Shown here: positions 16,729 to 25,159 of the stretch, in pieces
How the letters are laid out: every line of letters begins with the position of its first letter
How positions within the stretch are numbered: position 1 is the first letter of the stretch
Assembly (NCBI RefSeq): GCF_024609325.1
Contig: NZ_JANHMQ010000003.1
Location: 206,928 to 270,927 of the forward strand
Reading direction: 5' to 3'
DNA from: Geothrix fuzhouensis
GTDB lineage: Bacteria; Acidobacteriota; Holophagae; Holophagales; Holophagaceae
Length of the DNA stretch: 64,000 nt
The notes under the pieces: model-generated
What the model was told of the DNA's origin: nothing
The model's input: only the letters and a program-made list of their open reading frames with translations
The model's database searches: none
Position numbers and translations under genes: made by a program

Positions 16729-17059
16729 AGAGTGCCCAACAAAACCCCACGGCGCCGCGCGAGGGCGGCCGGGCGAGCGAGGCGAGGAACGCGAGTCGAA
16801 GCGTAGCGGGTACTACGCGCGACGAGCGTGATGAAGCATCGCCCTCCACCTGACGAGCCCTGCCCCGCAGGGCCCTTCCGCTCGCAGGCTTGCGGAGGTG
16901 GAGCCTCCCCGCCACCCCTCGCCCGAAGGGAGGAAGCCAGACGGGCGCCCCGCGGCGTCAGGGCCCTTGAACGATGTCCCGCATCGCCCCGCGGGCCCTT
17001 CCTTACGGTGCATCCCGCCTGGCTTCCTCGCGGCATCGTCGGGTTTTGTTGGGCACTCT
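16729..17059. repeat. Structured intergenic element, copy A (between nrdR and lon)
   Basis: A 331-bp gene-free element is bounded by a perfect 19-bp inverted repeat, AGAGTGCCCAACAAAACCC at 16729-16747 and its complement at 17041-17059. Inside are paired segments: GCGTAG/CTACGC at 16801-16806 and 16813-16818, GCGAGGG/CCCTCGC at 16759-16765 and 16916-16922, a 16-bp stem 16930-16945 with 17014-17029, and CGATG/CATCG at 16972-16986. The core is clearly related to copy C (50032) and, reversed, to copy B (29259). This copy has an extra ~60-bp hairpin insert around 16853-16910 that the others lack. Short open frames inside were not accepted as genes. Confidence 0.85.
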
Positions 17060-17652
17060 CACTTCTTGCGGGTCCTCAGGGTTGGGGCCTCGGCTTCGCC
17101 CGGGAACAGCGCCGGGGAGATGGGTTTGGTGGGTTCCGAGGAGGGTGGCGTGGCCGCAGGCGGCGGCCCGCCCCGCCCTGCCGTCGCCTCCTTGTGGGCC
17201 TCCTTGTGCATGAGGCCCTCCAGGGCCTTCACGAAGTCCGGCAGGTCCTTGAAATCGCGATACACGCTGGCGAAGCGCACGTAGGCCACCTGATCCAGGG
17301 CCTTCAGCTCATCCATGACCAGCTCGCCCAGCTCGCGGCTGCGGATCTCGCGGTCGGGCCGCTCCATGAGCCGGGCCTGCACGTCCGCCACCAGCTCCTC
17401 GATGCGGGCCAGGGAGACGGGCCGTTTCTGGCAGGCCAGCAGCAGGCCCTTCATGAGCTTCTGCCGGTCGAAGGGCTCGCGCCGGCCGTCCTTCTTGAGG
17501 ATCACCAGGGGCACTTCCTCCACCCGCTCGTAGCTGGTGAAGCGCCGGGCGCAGGACAGGCACTCCCGGCGTCGGCGGATGGAATCGCCCTCGCGGGACT
17601 CGCGCGAGTCCACCACCTTGTCCTCGATGTGCCCGCAGAAGGGACAGCGCAC
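17059..17652 (-). CDS. nrdR: Transcriptional repressor NrdR
   Basis: NrdR is a zinc-ribbon/ATP-cone repressor of ribonucleotide reductase genes. The 197-aa product begins [19 protein letters not shown] with the second CxxC in [16 protein letters not shown], followed by the ATP cone ([52 protein letters not shown]). About 45 extra residues at the C-terminus, rich in Ala/Pro and Lys, exceed the usual ~155 aa. Its stop codon touches the right arm of the structured element. Confidence 0.96.
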   Translation of the reverse strand: MRCPFCGHIEDKVVDSRESREGDSIRRRRECLSCARRFTSYERVEEVPLVILKKDGRREPFDRQKLMKGLLLACQKRPVSLARIEELVADVQARLMERPDREIRSRELGELVMDELKALDQVAYVRFASVYRDFKDLPDFVKALEGLMHKEAHKEATAGRGGPPPAATPPSSEPTKPISPALFPGEAEAPTLRTRKK

Positions 17653-17671
17653 GGTTGCTCCCGGATCGTTC

Positions 17672-18118
17672 CTAGACCTCCACCACGCGAGGCGTCATCA
17701 CCACCTCGCAGGTGACGGAATTGGCCACGAAGCAGTACTTGTGGGCCTTCTCAAAGAGCTCGGTCACCTTGGCCATGCTGGTGCCCCGGGGCACGCGGAG
17801 GATCGGGCGCAGGTGCACCTGGGTGATGCGCGTGATCTTGTCGATGGTGTCGAGCACGGCTTCGGCGTGATCCTCGTAGCCCACCACCTCGACCTTGGCC
17901 TTCGCGCAGAGCGCCAGGAAGGTGAGCATGTGGCAGGTGGCCAGGGCCGAGCCCAGCAGATCTTCGGGGTTCCAGCGGTCGGCGTCGCCGGCGTATTCCG
18001 GCGCGCTGCTGACGGCGAGCGCGTGCTTGCCGGGGGTGGTGACGGTGGCGTTGCGGGAGTAGCTGGCGTCGTGGGTGTTGCCGGTCCAGGAGAGCGTGAG
18101 GGGATAGTGGTGGGCCAT
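17672..18118 (-). CDS. OsmC/Ohr-family protein
   Basis: The 148-aa protein matches the OsmC superfamily of thiol peroxidases that reduce organic hydroperoxides. It has [23 protein letters not shown] with one reactive Cys, a long central helix, and a second Cys near the end ([17 protein letters not shown]). The two active-site cysteines and the length fit the family; it most resembles the YhfA/OsmC-like branch rather than Ohr. It lies just upstream of nrdR on the same strand. Confidence 0.88.
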   Translation of the reverse strand: MAHHYPLTLSWTGNTHDASYSRNATVTTPGKHALAVSSAPEYAGDADRWNPEDLLGSALATCHMLTFLALCAKAKVEVVGYEDHAEAVLDTIDKITRITQVHLRPILRVPRGTSMAKVTELFEKAHKYCFVANSVTCEVVMTPRVVEV

Positions 18119-18196
18119 GGGGTTCTCCTCGGGGAAGCCTGCGCCCAGGATGCCACAGCGCCCACCTGCTAGCCTGGATCCACCCCCGGAGTCTCC

Positions 18197-19363
18197 ATGC
18201 GCTTGCTGCCCGCCACCGTCCTGGCTCTGCTGTCACTGCCCGTCCAGGCCCAGTTCTGGAGCGAGCTGGCCAATCCCAAGGTGGAGGTGGTGGTTGTCCA
18301 TCCGCCGGGCCTGGGCCTCAAGGTGGAGCGGCTGGCCTTCGCCCCCTCCCGGGACCTGAACTCCCGCGAGTTGGCCGACGCCCTCACGGCCGATCTGGTG
18401 CAGAGCCACCAGGTGGAGGTGGTGGACCGGGCCCACCTCGACGCCGTGCTGAAGGAGCAGGAACTGGGTGCCAGCGGCTACGTGGAGCCCGCCACCATCG
18501 CCCGTCTGGGCAAGCTCCTGGGCCCCAGCGTGCTGGTGATCGTGAACGTGAACCGCTCGGAAGTGAGCCGGAACCAGTCCAGCAAGGAAGAGCGCAGCAC
18601 CGACTACAAAACCAAGCAGGAGATCGTGCGCCACAAGCGCACCAGCATCACGAGCCTGGATTTCAGCGCCACCGTCCAGGTGGTGGACCTCAGCACCGGC
18701 CGCGTGTTCGGCGCGCAGCGCCTGGAGGACGCCCCCAGCCTCAGCAACAGCTCGTACGACGGCTTCCCGGCCTACCCGCGGGATTCCGATGTGCGTCGCC
18801 TGGCGTTTGAGACCGCCAAGGGGAAGGTGCTGCACCTGCTCCTGGCCTGGAGCGAAACCCGCAAGCTCACCTTCTTTGACGATGACGTTTTCGGCATGGC
18901 CCAGGCCCACGACCGGCTCAAGGCCCGCGACACCCGCGGCGCCCTGGAGCTGGCCTTGGACGGCCTGGAGCAGTCGAAGCAGGACAAGGGCCAGAAGCCC
19001 AAGTACTACCCGCGCGCCGAGTACAACGTCGGCATCATCCAGTTCGCCCTTGGGCACTACGAGGAGGCCCTGCCCTACCTCCGCGCCGCCCTGGACATGC
19101 AGCCCGACGCGAGCATCTTCCAGACCGCCCTGAAGGAGTGCCAGGAGGCCGTCACCCTCCAGGAGGCCCTGCGCCGGGCCGAAAGCCGCAGTGAGCCGGC
19201 CACCGCCCCCACCGCCTCATCCCGCCCTGCGCCCGCTATGTCTGAACCCACCAAGGCCAGCCCCGAGGCGCGGCTCCAGAAGCTCCAGGCGCTCTACAAG
19301 AAGGGTCTGCTAGACAAGAGGGAATACGACGCCAAGAAAGCCGAGATCCTGAAGGAGTTATAG
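18197..19363 (+). CDS. Secreted CsgG-like protein with TPR and SHOCT segments
   Basis: The 388-aa protein has a signal peptide (MRLLPATVLALLSLPVQAQ) and a region of about residues 40-200 resembling the CsgG/penicillin-binding-activator fold: ADALTADLVQSHQVEVVDRAHLDAVLKEQELG, then ARLGKLLGPSVLVIVNVN and VQVVDLSTGRVFGAQRL. A TPR pair follows (AEYNVGIIQFALGHYEEALPYLRAALDMQPDA). The final 35 residues (ARLQKLQALYKKGLLDKREY) form a SHOCT motif, usually an oligomerisation tail. Likely periplasmic; partner unknown. It is divergent from osmC. Confidence 0.75.
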   Translation: MRLLPATVLALLSLPVQAQFWSELANPKVEVVVVHPPGLGLKVERLAFAPSRDLNSRELADALTADLVQSHQVEVVDRAHLDAVLKEQELGASGYVEPATIARLGKLLGPSVLVIVNVNRSEVSRNQSSKEERSTDYKTKQEIVRHKRTSITSLDFSATVQVVDLSTGRVFGAQRLEDAPSLSNSSYDGFPAYPRDSDVRRLAFETAKGKVLHLLLAWSETRKLTFFDDDVFGMAQAHDRLKARDTRGALELALDGLEQSKQDKGQKPKYYPRAEYNVGIIQFALGHYEEALPYLRAALDMQPDASIFQTALKECQEAVTLQEALRRAESRSEPATAPTASSRPAPAMSEPTKASPEARLQKLQALYKKGLLDKREYDAKKAEILKEL

Positions 19364-19405
19364 GCCCCGACGCGGGATAATCGGGGTTCTGTCCTTCGGA
19401 GCCCC

Positions 19406-20716
19406 ATGCCCACGCCCGCCCGCCTCCACGTCGCCCACGCCTTGCACGAAGTGTTCGGGGAGAAGGGCCGGGTCCCGGATATCTGGGACCGGGAGCTTGG
19501 CGAGGATGCGCATCTGGCCCAAGCCATGCTGGGCCTCTGCCTGCGCCGGTGGGGCCGCCTCCAGGCCTGGGTGAAGCCCAAGCTGAAGGACCCCGATCGG
19601 GGGGTTCCCCTGGGCACGCAGGTGGCGCTGGCCGTGGGGCTGGTCCAGTTGGCCTGGCTGCCCGGAGTCAGCGATCACGCCGCCGTGAACGAAGCCGTCG
19701 AGCTGGCCGCGACCCGCGACCTGGGCTTCCTTCCCCACAAGGGCCTGGTGAACGCCATCCTGCGCCGCGCCGCCAAGGATCGCGCCGCCCTGGCCGCCGA
19801 GCTGGACGCCCTGCCCGCCACCCTTGACCGCCCCGCCGCCGCCGAGCGGGCCCTGCGGGCGGCCCTGGCCCCCCATGGCGTCAAGCCATCAAGCGAGGGC
19901 GCTGAAAGCGATCTGGAGACCCTCTGGGCCCGCCTCCAGCAGCCCCCCCGGCTCTCCTTCCGGCGCCTGGAAGGCGAGGTGCCCGAAGGCCTGGAGCCCG
20001 ACGCGGACCTGCCCGGGTGCCTGCGCCTGGCCGAGAGCGCCCCCTTCCCCCGCCCCTGGCTGGAATCCGGCGCGGGGATGGTACAGGACCGCAGCTCCCA
20101 GGCCCTGCTGGCCTATGCCTGGGAGCGCCCCGTTACCCGCATCCTCGATGCCTGCGCGGCCCCGGGCGGGAAGACCACCACCCTGGCCCTGCGCCATCCC
20201 GGGGCCGCGCTCACGGCCCTGGAGGTGCATCCGCGGCGGGTCGCCCGGCTCCGGCAGACCCTCCAGCAGCGGGGGCTCGCCGCCCAGGTGATCCAGGCCG
20301 ACGCCGCCGAATGGCTGGAAACCAACGACGCGACCTTCGACCTCATCCTGCTGGACGCCCCCTGCTCCGGCAGCGGCACCCTCCAGAAGCATCCCGAGTG
20401 GCCCTGGCTGGCCCATGACGACCTGCCCCGGCTCACGGGGATCCAGCGGCGCCTCCTCGCCGCCGCCGCCGGGCGCCTGGCCCCCGGGGGCCTGCTCATC
20501 TACGCGGTCTGCTCCTGGCTTCCCGAAGAAGGCGAGGCCCACCGCGAATGGCTGGCCGACGTCCGGCCCGACCTGCGCCCGGCCCCGGTGTGGCCCGCGG
20601 CCCTGGGCGTGGCCTCGGAGGCCGACGGCGACACCACCGCCTTCTTCCGGCCCCATCCCGCGCGCTGGGAAGGAGAAGGCTTCCAGGCATTCGCCGTCAC
20701 GCGGCCGCTCCGGTAG
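19406..20716 (+). CDS. rsmB: 16S rRNA m5C967 methyltransferase RsmB
   Basis: The 436-aa product has an N-terminal NusB-like RNA-binding domain (about residues 1-130, including GTQVALAVGLVQLAWLPGV and NEAVELA) and a SAM-dependent methyltransferase domain with DACAAPGGKTTTLAL, LDAPCSGSGTLQKHPE and YAVCSWLPEEGE. The two cysteines are those used in m5C chemistry. The middle of the protein has a somewhat long linker. It follows the CsgG-like gene after about 40 bases on the same strand. Confidence 0.92.
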   Translation: MPTPARLHVAHALHEVFGEKGRVPDIWDRELGEDAHLAQAMLGLCLRRWGRLQAWVKPKLKDPDRGVPLGTQVALAVGLVQLAWLPGVSDHAAVNEAVELAATRDLGFLPHKGLVNAILRRAAKDRAALAAELDALPATLDRPAAAERALRAALAPHGVKPSSEGAESDLETLWARLQQPPRLSFRRLEGEVPEGLEPDADLPGCLRLAESAPFPRPWLESGAGMVQDRSSQALLAYAWERPVTRILDACAAPGGKTTTLALRHPGAALTALEVHPRRVARLRQTLQQRGLAAQVIQADAAEWLETNDATFDLILLDAPCSGSGTLQKHPEWPWLAHDDLPRLTGIQRRLLAAAAGRLAPGGLLIYAVCSWLPEEGEAHREWLADVRPDLRPAPVWPAALGVASEADGDTTAFFRPHPARWEGEGFQAFAVTRPLR

Positions 20717-20738
20717 GCGCGGCCGGGATACGGTCCCG

Positions 20739-20954
20739 CTACCGCTTGAACCGCGCCGCGAGCGAGCCCAGCGCCCAGCGCAGGAACGCCACCACGCTGC
20801 CGCTGCGCCGCTCGGCCTGCCGCTGGTCCGAGGGGAGGCTCGGCACGGACTGCTGCCGGCGATCGGCCGTGCGCCGATCCTCCCGCCGGATGGCATAGAG
20901 GGCGAGGCCGAAGAAGAGAACCACGAGGAGTGCCGTGCAGACGAGGGTGGTCAT
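20739..20954 (-). CDS. Small single-span membrane protein
   Basis: The 71-aa protein begins MTTLVCTALLVVLFFGLALYAIRRE, one membrane span, followed by a basic cytoplasmic tail (RREDRRTADRRQQS) and a second mildly hydrophobic segment (GSVVAFLRWALGSLAA). An upstream in-frame ATG adds 20 residues, but the chosen start has the signal-anchor at residue 1. Family not recognised. It converges with rsmB. Confidence 0.55.
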   Translation of the reverse strand: MTTLVCTALLVVLFFGLALYAIRREDRRTADRRQQSVPSLPSDQRQAERRSGSVVAFLRWALGSLAARFKR

Positions 20955-21036
20955 GGGTTCCTCTGAGCGGGGCCGGAGGAGAGGGCGGATCGTATTGCGT
21001 TTCGCCGAAGCCACCTGGCTTTGAATCAGGCGAGGT

Positions 21037-21273
21037 TCAGGCGCTTGTATGCCAGGGTCTGAGAGCTTCCTGCCATGTTAGCCGCCGTGCCCGGCAAGCC
21101 ACGCGGGCCCAAAGGACAGAAAACCAAAGCGCGAAGGCCGCCGCGAATACCAGCACCCAACGGCCATGGGTGAAGACGGCCGACAGCCCCCACACGGCGC
21201 CACAACCCCAGGCCAACGAAAGAATCGCCGCGACAAGGCGGTTGACGAAACCAAACGGGCGGCGTTTTGACAT
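21037..21273 (-). CDS. Small two-span membrane protein, hypothetical
   Basis: The 78-aa reading MSKRRPFGFVNRLVAAIL has two hydrophobic segments, about residues 10-32 and 38-57, with basic ends, as in small inner-membrane proteins. It lies just beyond the RelA/SpoT-domain gene on the same strand and could be part of the same acquired segment. No strong ribosome site is visible, and the family is unknown. Confidence 0.45.
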   Translation of the reverse strand: MSKRRPFGFVNRLVAAILSLAWGCGAVWGLSAVFTHGRWVLVFAAAFALWFSVLWARVACRARRLTWQEALRPWHTSA

Positions 21274-21319
21274 GGGAGAGAAGCTTACGGAATGAAGGCC
21301 GGGTCCGAGTTGAGCGGAG

Positions 21320-22428
21320 GGTTAGGCGCTGGGCCAATTGGGGCAATTCTCTATCTTTTTGTTCGAATCGGCTTATTCAATTCATGCACGCCTGCCAATT
21401 TGGCGCAGCTATTTTCAACCATTCGAATGAAATCCGTGGCGTCAGAGAAATAATTTGTGAATGCCAACCGCACCTGGTCGCCTGAATCGGCCCTGACGAG
21501 GACGATGTCGCGATCTGAGAACTCCTTCTCAAGTTCAAAGAGTGCCCGAAGTGCTTCAGGTGCATCCCGGTATGTGCGTATCTCAAGGTCAGTGGATGCC
21601 GAAAAAATGAGAATGGCGTTTTTGTTTTCGGAAACAGCCTTATCTGCTGCGTTTAAACCGCGAAGCGTCTGAAGGAGAGAAAGTTCGCTATCGATAGCCA
21701 AAAATCGATCTATCAAATCCTTGCTTTCAAGCTCGGGGAAGGGGCCTGTGGTGCCTTCATAGGCTCTTGCCAGGATTTCGCTGGCCAGAGCCATTGCATG
21801 CTCGTATCTCTTGTCACCTTGCTGAAATTTGGGCTGACTCTCTGTAATGAACCCGATTACTTCTACAGTAGTGGCCCATGCGTGTTGAACTAGTGTTCTA
21901 TATTGAATTTCGACATATAACCCGGTGAGCCTTTTCCCAATTGTTGACTGGACATCGTACTCGTAAACATCATGGATACCTCTATATCCAGTCGCTTTCG
22001 GTTTCTTAATGTAATCATATTGATCGAGTTCGTTTCGGAGTCGGTGGTTGAATCTGGCTTGATGAAAATCAGTACGGAACTGATACAGATCCTTCACGGT
22101 TCTAAAGATCAAACGGCACCCAGCGACATCGTCCATTCGAGCCAAGTGCATATGTGAAAATCGAAACAGTTTGTCAAAAATTGTTCGTTTGCGCTTATGC
22201 CGCTGGGCTACAGTGATTCTTCTTCCTCTTGTTCTGAAGCGTAAAATTGACTGGAAAGTGTTTAGAACAGCACGATGCGCCGCCCTCCATTCTTCAATTA
22301 CACGGAGATCTTCAAAAGTAGCTTTGCCCGCACGAACATTTTCGCCAGCTCGATTGACTCTGGACTTTGAACCGCCCGGAAATCCTGGTTCCGCCATTCA
22401 TAGCTCCTGGTGGTTGAAACGCCTAACC
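21320..22428. repeat. Inverted 9-bp ends around the RelA/SpoT-domain gene
   Basis: GGTTAGGCG at 21320-21328 and its exact complement CGCCTAACC at 22420-22428 bracket the AT-richer gene. GTTAGGC/GCCTAAC fits the core-site pattern GTTRRRY / RYYYAAC of integron cassette ends. The sequence beside the 21320 copy (GAGTTGAGCGGAGGGTTAGGC) resembles one half of an attC site. The second attC half and an integrase are not seen, so cassette origin is only a hypothesis. Confidence 0.35.
21351..22397 (-). CDS. RelA/SpoT-domain nucleotide pyrophosphokinase
   Basis: The 348-aa protein has a single RelA/SpoT synthetase domain (about residues 60-210): a basic strand RKRTIFDKLFRF, MDDVAGCRLIF, a KATGYRGIHDVYEY loop equivalent to the usual GYRSLH, and VEIQYRTLVQHAWA. 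There is no HD hydrolase or TGS/ACT regulatory domain, so it is a stand-alone synthetase, either a (p)ppGpp synthetase or a toxSAS-type toxin that pyrophosphorylates tRNA. The C-terminal ~130 residues are of unknown type. It uses far more A/T-ending codons than its neighbours and sits between inverted core-site-like ends, signs of transfer. AGGAG precedes the ATG. No antitoxin-like partner is obvious. Confidence 0.85.
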   Translation of the reverse strand: MAEPGFPGGSKSRVNRAGENVRAGKATFEDLRVIEEWRAAHRAVLNTFQSILRFRTRGRRITVAQRHKRKRTIFDKLFRFSHMHLARMDDVAGCRLIFRTVKDLYQFRTDFHQARFNHRLRNELDQYDYIKKPKATGYRGIHDVYEYDVQSTIGKRLTGLYVEIQYRTLVQHAWATTVEVIGFITESQPKFQQGDKRYEHAMALASEILARAYEGTTGPFPELESKDLIDRFLAIDSELSLLQTLRGLNAADKAVSENKNAILIFSASTDLEIRTYRDAPEALRALFELEKEFSDRDIVLVRADSGDQVRLAFTNYFSDATDFIRMVENSCAKLAGVHELNKPIRTKR

Positions 22429-22574
22429 GTAAATTAGGTGATTAATCCCGGGTGGGAGCGTGGGCCTGCCGGTTATGGGAGATGCGTTTCGAAATGATCC
22501 TCCCACCTTTGGGTAGGCGGGAGCGACAAGGTTGGGCTGAGCCCGGTCACCTTCACGAGTCGTCCAGACAGGAA

Positions 22575-24176
22575 TCAGCGGGCGCTTTTAAAGGTCGGCT
22601 TGGTGGGGGTGTTGGCGACGGCCTGGCCGAGGTCGAAGGTGAACTGGGCCTGCTGGAGCATGCCGCGCAGATCCCAGGTGGGGTCGTACTCGTCGGTGAC
22701 CTGGTGGTAGCGCCGGCCGAACGCGGCGGCCTTGGCCTTCAGCGCGGCGGGATCGGCGCCGAGGTAGTCCCGGCCCCCGCCCACGGACAGGGCGGGCACG
22801 CCGGCCTGGACAAAGCTGTAGTGGTCTGAGCGGAAGTAGCCGCCGGCAGTGTCGGGGCGCGAGGAGGCGACGGCGAGGCCCGAGGCCTTGGCCACGGCCG
22901 CGCCCAGGTCGCCCAGGGTGCTGCGGTTGCCGAAGGGCAGGCCGATGTCCCGCGTGGGGGCCACGAAGTTGAGGCTGTCCAGGTTGAGGTCGGCCGCGGT
23001 CTTCGCCAGGGGCCAGAGGGGATCGGCGGCATAGGCCTTGGACCCCAGCAGCCCCTGTTCCTCTCCGCACACGAAGAGGAACATCTGGCTGCGCCGGGCG
23101 GGCGCGTGGATGGCGGCCTGGGCCATGGCCAGGAGGGCCGCGCAGCCCGAGGCGTTGTCCACGGCGCCGTTGTAGATGTCATCGCCTTCGTGGCCCGGAT
23201 GGCTGTCCGGGGCCGGGGCGGCGCCCTTGCCGAGGTGATCCCAGTGGGCCGAGTAGACCACCACCTCGCCCCGCAGCGCCGGGTCGGAGCCGGTCACCAC
23301 GCCTGCCACGTTGAACTGCTCGACGGTGCGCACGGCGCTGGCCAGGGTCCCCTTGAGGTGCAGGTCCAGGGGGACGGGCCGGAAATCGCGGCCCTGGGCC
23401 TGGGCGCGCAGGGCGTCCAGGTCCTGGCCGCCCCGCTTCACCAGGGCCTGGGCGACCGCCTCGGTGACCCAACCCTGGAGCGGGGTTCCCGCGGGCCCCT
23501 TGGCCAGCTGGAAGCGCTCGGCGTCCCAGCCATTGCGCACCACGGGCCAGCCGTAGCTGGCGGAGGCCGTGGTGTGGATCAGCAGGATGCCGGCGGCCCC
23601 CTGGCGGGCGGCCTCCTCGAACTTGTAGGTCCACCGGCCGAAGAAGCTGAGATCGGGGCCTTCGAACAGGCCGGGCTCGGCGGCGGTGGGGGCCGGCTCG
23701 TTCACGAGCACGAGCAGAATCTTGCCCTTGAGGTCCACGCCCTTGAAGTCGTCCCAGTGGTCCGCGGGCGAATGGATGCCGAAGCCCGCGAAGACCACGG
23801 GCGCGTCAAACGTCTGCTCCGCCTGCGCGATGCCAGAGCCGTAGACGATCTCGGTGCCGAACGTCGGGGTGCTGCACGCGCCGCCGCCCATGAAGCTGAG
23901 GGTGCTCCGGCCCGTCAGCGTGCGCAGGCCCAGGAGGGCGACCGGCTGGCGGTACGAGGTCCCACGTGCCGGCTTCAGGCCCAGGACCTGCAGCTGGGTC
24001 TCCAGGTAGCGCACCGTCAGTTCGGCGCCGCGCTGGCCCGTGCCCCGGCCCTCCAGCAGGTCGTCGGCCAGGAAGGCCAGGTGGGCGCGCAAGGGGGTCT
24101 CGGACACGCGGGGCAGGCTCGCCGGGACCTGGGCCAGCAGGCAGGACGCAGCCAGGCAGGGAAGCAGAAGGCGCAT
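22575..24176 (-). CDS. Secreted M28-family aminopeptidase with PA domain
   Basis: The 533-aa zinc exopeptidase has a signal peptide (MRLLLPCLAASCLLAQ), an inserted PA domain (about residues 130-270) and the M28 catalytic core with ligand motifs YSAHWDHLG, NGAVDNASGCAALL, CGEEQGLLGS, DLNLDSLN and RSDHYSFVQAGVP. Members cleave N-terminal amino acids from peptides in the periplasm or outside the cell. It is divergent from the solute-binding protein at 24305. Confidence 0.9.
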   Translation of the reverse strand: MRLLLPCLAASCLLAQVPASLPRVSETPLRAHLAFLADDLLEGRGTGQRGAELTVRYLETQLQVLGLKPARGTSYRQPVALLGLRTLTGRSTLSFMGGGACSTPTFGTEIVYGSGIAQAEQTFDAPVVFAGFGIHSPADHWDDFKGVDLKGKILLVLVNEPAPTAAEPGLFEGPDLSFFGRWTYKFEEAARQGAAGILLIHTTASASYGWPVVRNGWDAERFQLAKGPAGTPLQGWVTEAVAQALVKRGGQDLDALRAQAQGRDFRPVPLDLHLKGTLASAVRTVEQFNVAGVVTGSDPALRGEVVVYSAHWDHLGKGAAPAPDSHPGHEGDDIYNGAVDNASGCAALLAMAQAAIHAPARRSQMFLFVCGEEQGLLGSKAYAADPLWPLAKTAADLNLDSLNFVAPTRDIGLPFGNRSTLGDLGAAVAKASGLAVASSRPDTAGGYFRSDHYSFVQAGVPALSVGGGRDYLGADPAALKAKAAAFGRRYHQVTDEYDPTWDLRGMLQQAQFTFDLGQAVANTPTKPTFKSAR

Positions 24177-24304
24177 GGAAGACTCCGGAAGGGATCCTTC
24201 AGCATACCTCGCATCACTTGGGTCGGAAGGCCAGGACTCGTCAGAGATTCGAGGGGGATTCTGTGGGATATCGCGACTATCCTCGGGGCGTCTGGAGGTG
24301 CCCC

Positions 24305-25159
24305 ATGCGCTGGCTCCTGTCCCTCCTGCTCACGCTTCCCCTGCTGGCCCAGGCCCAGGTCAAGGCCCCGGTCGCGGCTCCGGCGGAAGCCCCCAAGCCT
24401 GAGGCTCCGATCCTGCGGGTCTACGGCCCCGGCGGACCGGCACCGGCCATGAAGGAGGCGGCCCAGGCCTTCGCCACCCAGCGGAAGGTGGGCGTGGAAG
24501 TCACAGCGGGGCCGACGCCGACCTGGAAAGAGCAGGCCCTGAAGGACGCCGACCTCATCTTCAGCGGCAGTGAATACATGATGACGGACTTCATCCAGCG
24601 GGACCTGCCAGGGCTCCTGCAGCCGGAGGCCGTGCGGACCCTCTACCTGCGCCCCTCGGCGATCCTGGTGCGACCGGGGAACCCGAAGGGCCTCCGCGGT
24701 GTGCGGGACCTGGTCAGGCCCGGCCTGCGCGTGCTGGTGGTGCAGGGCGCGGGCCAGCTGGGCCTCTGGGAGGATGTGCTCGGGCGGACGGGCGATGTGA
24801 CCCTGGTGCGGGCCTTCCGGCAGCGGATCGCCCTCCACGCCGCCAACAGTGCCGAAGCCCGCAAGGCCTGGGTGGCCGATCCGACCCTGGATGCCTGGTT
24901 GATCTGGAACATCTGGCAGAAGGCCAGCCCAGAGCTGGCGGAGGTGGTGCCCACCGAACCCGCCTGGACGGTCTATCGCTCCTGCGGGGCGGCGGTGACC
25001 ACCCGGACGCCGGAGCCGGCCCTGGCGGGGGCGTTCCTGGCCTTCCTGGAATCCGCCGAGGGACGGGCCATCTTCGCCAAGTGGGGCTGGATCACCGGAC
25101 CGGCGGCGCCTGGGCGAGCGAAAACTGCACGGCCCCCAGCAAGGCCACGGGGGCGGTGA
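24305..25159 (+). CDS. Periplasmic solute-binding protein (ModA/AcbP-like)
   Basis: The 284-aa protein has a signal peptide (MRWLLSLLLTLPLLAQAQ), a short Ala/Pro linker and a type-II periplasmic binding fold: RVYGPGGPAPAMKEAAQAFATQ, DADLIFSGSEYMM, LRPSAILVRPGNPKGLRGVRDL, AEVVPTEPAWTVYRSC and FLAFLESAEGRAIFAKWGW. The end-motif is typical of molybdate/oxyanion-type binding proteins. No ABC permease is adjacent. A TATCCT -10-like hexamer lies at 24278-24283. Its 3' end overlaps the convergent rsmE by 68 bases. Confidence 0.75.
   Translation: MRWLLSLLLTLPLLAQAQVKAPVAAPAEAPKPEAPILRVYGPGGPAPAMKEAAQAFATQRKVGVEVTAGPTPTWKEQALKDADLIFSGSEYMMTDFIQRDLPGLLQPEAVRTLYLRPSAILVRPGNPKGLRGVRDLVRPGLRVLVVQGAGQLGLWEDVLGRTGDVTLVRAFRQRIALHAANSAEARKAWVADPTLDAWLIWNIWQKASPELAEVVPTEPAWTVYRSCGAAVTTRTPEPALAGAFLAFLESAEGRAIFAKWGWITGPAAPGRAKTARPPARPRGR

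Noticed and set aside
16716..17036. Short open frames in structured element A (and similar ones in copies B and C)
   Set aside because: They are Arg/Ala/Ser-rich and arise from paired GC-rich repeats; frames are not conserved between copies while base pairing is.
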